Positions 61,021 through 64,000 of a stretch of 64,000 nucleotides of DNA are shown one piece after another. This DNA comes from Chromatium weissei (GTDB lineage Bacteria; Pseudomonadota; Gammaproteobacteria; Chromatiales; Chromatiaceae): contig NZ_NRRR01000001.1 in the NCBI RefSeq assembly GCF_016583765.1, forward strand, positions 434,001 to 498,000, written 5' to 3'. The notes under the pieces were generated by a model. The model made no database searches. It saw only the letters and a program-made list of their open reading frames with translations, and was not told where the DNA came from. The position numbers and the translations under genes were made by a program. Numbering within the stretch: the first letter of the stretch is position 1; every line of letters starts with the position of its first letter.

Positions 61021-61356
61021 ATGATTCCTTCTTGTCCTCGTTGTGCTTTAGAAAATACCTATCCTGATAACGATCATTATGTGTGCGCTGATTGCGGACA
61101 TGAATGGTTAATCACGACAACAACCGAAATGGATGAAAGCGCCGAGCGTATCGTTAAAGATGCCAATGGTTCGGTATTGCGTGATGGCGATACGGTCGTA
61201 TTGATTAAAGATTTGAAAGTGAAAGGCTCGTCAATCACATTGAAGGTCGGCAGCAAAGCGAAAAACATTCGTTTGAGTGATGGCGATCACGAAGTTGATT
61301 GCAAATTGGATGTTGGCAGTTTCATGTTAAAAGCTTGCTATTTGAAAAAAGTTTGA
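61021..61356 (+). CDS. yjdM: YjdM (PhnA-type) zinc-ribbon protein
   Basis: A 111-residue protein with an N-terminal zinc ribbon (CPRCALE and CADCGHEW) and the C-terminal PhnA-like domain (VLRDGDTVVLIKDLKVKGSS, VGSFMLKACYLKKV). Once named PhnA for an alkylphosphonate role, the family has no confirmed function. It is a single gene between sufSE and sucA. Confidence 0.9.
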   Translation: MIPSCPRCALENTYPDNDHYVCADCGHEWLITTTTEMDESAERIVKDANGSVLRDGDTVVLIKDLKVKGSSITLKVGSKAKNIRLSDGDHEVDCKLDVGSFMLKACYLKKV

Positions 61357-61416
61357 TTGCCACAGTGCGGCGTTTATCGTCACCGTTTCTTTCACGAGTC
61401 AGTTGGGCTATCAAAC

Positions 61417-64000
61417 ATGTCCGCCATCTTGAAATTCTTCAGCAGCACTGGCGCTTTGAGCGGCGATAACGCGGCGTTTATCGAAGACCTTTACGAACGC
61501 TATCTGTCTGATCCTGAAAGCATTGATTTGGCGTGGCGACTGCGATTCGAACAATTGCCTGCCAAGATTGCGTCGCCTCAGGCTTCGACTACGGATATTT
61601 CACATCGCCCAATTCGGAACAATTTCATGCGGCTGGCGCAGGAAAGTCGGTTACGCGCCAGCACCAGCACGGTTGAACATCTCGCACCCAGCGCGGCGGA
61701 AAAACAATCGGCAGTGCTCGCGCTGATTACGGGCTACCGGTATCGCGGGCATCAGGTCGCCAATCTCGATCCGATTCAACTGCGCGATTCGCCGCACATC
61801 GTCGATCTCGATCCGGCGTATCACAATTTGGAACACAGTGATTTTGATCTGGTTTTTCACACGGGTTCGCTCTACGCGCCAGATCGCATGACATTGCGCG
61901 AGATCATCGCCACGGTGGAGCAAACCTATTGCGGCACGGTTGGCTCGGAATATCTGCACATCACCAACACGCAGGAACGGCGCTGGATTCAAAAGCGTTT
62001 GGAAGGTTATCGCGCCACGCCGGAATTGGAGACCGCTGATCGGCATTGGCTGCTGAAACTGCTGACGGCTGCCGAGGGATTCGAGACTTATCTGCATCAG
62101 CGATTTGTCGGACAAAAACGCTTTTCGTTGGAAGGTGGCGAGGCACTGATTCCGCTGCTCGACGAGCTGATTCAACGCGCTGGACGCAAAGGTCAACAGG
62201 AAATCGTCATCGGCATGGCGCATCGCGGACGGCTCAACGTACTCACCAACATTTTCGGTAAACCGCCCACCGACATTTTTGATGAATTTGAAGGGCGCGT
62301 TCACGCCGATTGCCGCGTGTTGGCGGGCGATGTGAAATATCACATGGGTTTTGCCACTGACATCGACACGCCCGGCGGCGCGGTGCATTTGGTGCTCGGC
62401 TTCAATCCCTCACATTTAGAAATCATCAACTCCGTGGTTGAAGGCTCGGTGCGAGCGCGGCAGCGGCGACGTGGTGATCGCACTGGCGATCAGGTGTTGC
62501 CGGTCTTGATTCACGGTGATGCGGCCTTTGCTGGGCAGGGCGTGGTGATGGAAACGCTGCAACTGTCACAAACGCGCAGTTACGGCACGGGCGGCACGGT
62601 GCACATCATCATCAACAATCAAATTGGCTTCACCACCAGCCACCCGCTCGATGCGCGTTCCAGTGCCTATTGCAGCGATGTCGGCAAATTGGTTGCCGCG
62701 CCCGTGTTTCACGTCAACGGCGATGATCCCGAAGCGGTGATTTTCGTCACGCGCATGGCCTTGGATTTTCGCAATCAATTTCATAAAGACGTGATTATTG
62801 ATTTGGTGTGTTATCGCCGCCTCGGTCACAACGAAGCCGATGAACCCGCCGTCACTCAGCCGCTGATGTATCAAAAAATTCGCAATCATCCGACTCCGCG
62901 CACCGTGTACGCCGAGCGTCTCATCGCTGCCGAATTGATTGAACGGAGTGCGGTTGATGCGCTGCTCACCGACTACCGCACCGCCATCGCACAGGGCGTG
63001 GTGATTGCGCGTCCGGTGCTGTGTGGACTGAAAAATCAGCCTTATCGCGTTGATTGGAGTTTTTGCCGAGGAATGCCGTGGAATCAGCACACGGAGACTG
63101 GCGTTTCGCTCGCCAAACTGCACGAACTGACCGAGATGATGCTGCGTTTGCCGGAGAATTTCGCGCTGCATCCGCGAGTGGCGGCGCTGTGGGAAGAGCG
63201 GCGGCGCATGGGACTCGGCGATCAACTGTTGAATTGGGGCATGGCGGAAAATCTCGCCTACGCCAGTTTATTGGACTGCGGAATTGCGGTGCGGCTGTCG
63301 GGACAAGACACTGGTCGCGGCACATTTTCCCATCGCCACGCCAAAATTCACGATCAAAACAACGGCGTTTCTTATACACCACTGCAACATTTACACGACC
63401 AGCAAGGCGCGTTCATCGCCATTGATTCGATTTTGTCGGAAGAAGCCGTGCTCGGTTATGAATACGGTTTTGCGAGTGCCGAACCGAATGCACTCACGCT
63501 GTGGGAAGCGCAATTTGGCGATTTTGCCAATGGAGCGCAGGTGGTGATTGACCAATTCATCACCTCTGGCGGCATCAAATGGGGTTTGGATTGTGGACTG
63601 GTGATGCTGTTGCCACACGGTTTGGAAGGGCAGGGCGCGGAGCATTCTTCGGCACGGTTAGAGCGATTTTTACAACTGTGTGCTGATCACAACATTCAGG
63701 TGTGTGTTCCCACCACACCCGCGCAGATGTTTCATCTGCTGCGCCGTCAAATGTTGCGCAATTACCGCAAACCCTTGATCGTGATGACACCCAAAAGTCT
63801 GCTGCGCCATCGGCTGGCGGTGTCGACGCTTGATGAATTGGTCAACGGTCAATTTCAAACGGTTATTCCAGAAGTTGATGCGCTCGACTCCGCTGAAATT
63901 GAGCGGCTGATTTTCTGTTGCGGCAAGGTGTATTTCGATTTGCTGGAGGCGCGGCGAGCGCGTGGATTGACCAATGTTGCCCTTGTGCGTATTGAGCAAC
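61417..64000 (+). CDS. sucA: 2-oxoglutarate dehydrogenase E1 component SucA, 3' end missing
   Basis: The reading frame stays open from the ATG at 61417 to the window edge (861 codons), so only the last ~75 residues of a normal ~930-residue E1 are absent. Visible landmarks are the E1 N-terminus (FIEDLYERYLSDPESIDLAW), HMGFATD, the thiamine diphosphate region HGDAAFAGQG with IINNQIGFTT, and the YRRLGHNEADEP segment. It decarboxylates 2-oxoglutarate in the citric acid cycle. The ribosome-binding site is weak. sucB is expected beyond the edge. Confidence 0.95.
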   Translation, partial: MSAILKFFSSTGALSGDNAAFIEDLYERYLSDPESIDLAWRLRFEQLPAKIASPQASTTDISHRPIRNNFMRLAQESRLRASTSTVEHLAPSAAEKQSAVLALITGYRYRGHQVANLDPIQLRDSPHIVDLDPAYHNLEHSDFDLVFHTGSLYAPDRMTLREIIATVEQTYCGTVGSEYLHITNTQERRWIQKRLEGYRATPELETADRHWLLKLLTAAEGFETYLHQRFVGQKRFSLEGGEALIPLLDELIQRAGRKGQQEIVIGMAHRGRLNVLTNIFGKPPTDIFDEFEGRVHADCRVLAGDVKYHMGFATDIDTPGGAVHLVLGFNPSHLEIINSVVEGSVRARQRRRGDRTGDQVLPVLIHGDAAFAGQGVVMETLQLSQTRSYGTGGTVHIIINNQIGFTTSHPLDARSSAYCSDVGKLVAAPVFHVNGDDPEAVIFVTRMALDFRNQFHKDVIIDLVCYRRLGHNEADEPAVTQPLMYQKIRNHPTPRTVYAERLIAAELIERSAVDALLTDYRTAIAQGVVIARPVLCGLKNQPYRVDWSFCRGMPWNQHTETGVSLAKLHELTEMMLRLPENFALHPRVAALWEERRRMGLGDQLLNWGMAENLAYASLLDCGIAVRLSGQDTGRGTFSHRHAKIHDQNNGVSYTPLQHLHDQQGAFIAIDSILSEEAVLGYEYGFASAEPNALTLWEAQFGDFANGAQVVIDQFITSGGIKWGLDCGLVMLLPHGLEGQGAEHSSARLERFLQLCADHNIQVCVPTTPAQMFHLLRRQMLRNYRKPLIVMTPKSLLRHRLAVSTLDELVNGQFQTVIPEVDALDSAEIERLIFCCGKVYFDLLEARRARGLTNVALVRIEQ

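Noticed and set aside
61651..62388. 245-codon open frame on the minus strand near the right end
   Set aside because: Antisense to sucA, which reads continuously to the window edge with E1 motifs in frame.

Overview
The window looks like a chromosome segment of a gammaproteobacterium, most likely a purple or colourless sulfur oxidiser close to the Chromatiaceae. The pointers are a class III (PhaE/PhaC) polyhydroxyalkanoate synthase whose catalytic residues fall at C149, D302 and H331, a soeABC-type cytoplasmic sulfite dehydrogenase, a glutathione-reductase-like enzyme whose coenzyme pocket is built for NADH (as in glutathione amide reductase of Chromatium), and the gammaproteobacterial zipA-ligA pair. 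The genus is not settled by the sequence alone. Gene density is high and most genes are intact. No transposase, integrase, CRISPR array or rRNA was seen.

Layout. 1-1113: 5' end of a DUF3334 (CheX-like) gene and a YrfG-type nucleotidase. 1138-6752 (minus): modD-soeA-soeB-soeC, a molybdenum-enzyme locus for sulfite oxidation. 6837-13041: a REC-EAL protein and a 1633-residue hybrid sensor kinase. 13058-26271: housekeeping genes (lptG, pepA, lipoprotein, zipA, ligA, tRNA-Thr, PAP2 phosphatase, a fused hisHF, rlmI, an L,D-transpeptidase and the glutathione (amide) reductase).

26462-35543 is the most notable region: six tightly packed, mostly overlapping genes. The first three match the DNA phosphorothioation genes sspB (DUF4007), sspC (large P-loop ATPase) and sspD (PAPS-reductase-like PP-loop protein with cysteines). 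The next three are a 188-residue protein resembling a stand-alone phosphorothioate sulfur-binding domain, a DptF-like P-loop ATPase with a small cysteine cluster, and a 528-residue protein I cannot place. The arrangement fits the published sspBCD-sspFGH cassette type. No sspA desulfurase is adjacent; a SufS-SufE fusion 24 kb away is a possible sulfur source. Base composition changes abruptly inside the cassette.

35867-39642: a DUF2868 membrane protein with a Pro/Glu/Ile-rich repeat tract and its DUF3482 GTPase partner. 39848-47404: the polyhydroxyalkanoate locus, with phaA, an MFS transporter, phaR, phasin and phaB on the minus strand and phaE-phaC on the plus strand. 47486-52830: an orphan Skp-like chaperone, a diguanylate cyclase coupled to a glutaminyl cyclase, and a chemoreceptor. 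53031-61356: a secreted MsrA-thioredoxin-MsrB triple fusion, tsaD, a single-gene type IIG restriction-modification enzyme, adk, a thioredoxin, SufS-SufE and YjdM. 61417-64000: the 5' part of sucA.

Functionally the window combines sulfur energy metabolism, carbon storage, thiol/methionine repair, c-di-GMP and chemosensory signalling, and two anti-phage systems (a phosphorothioate cassette and a type IIG enzyme).
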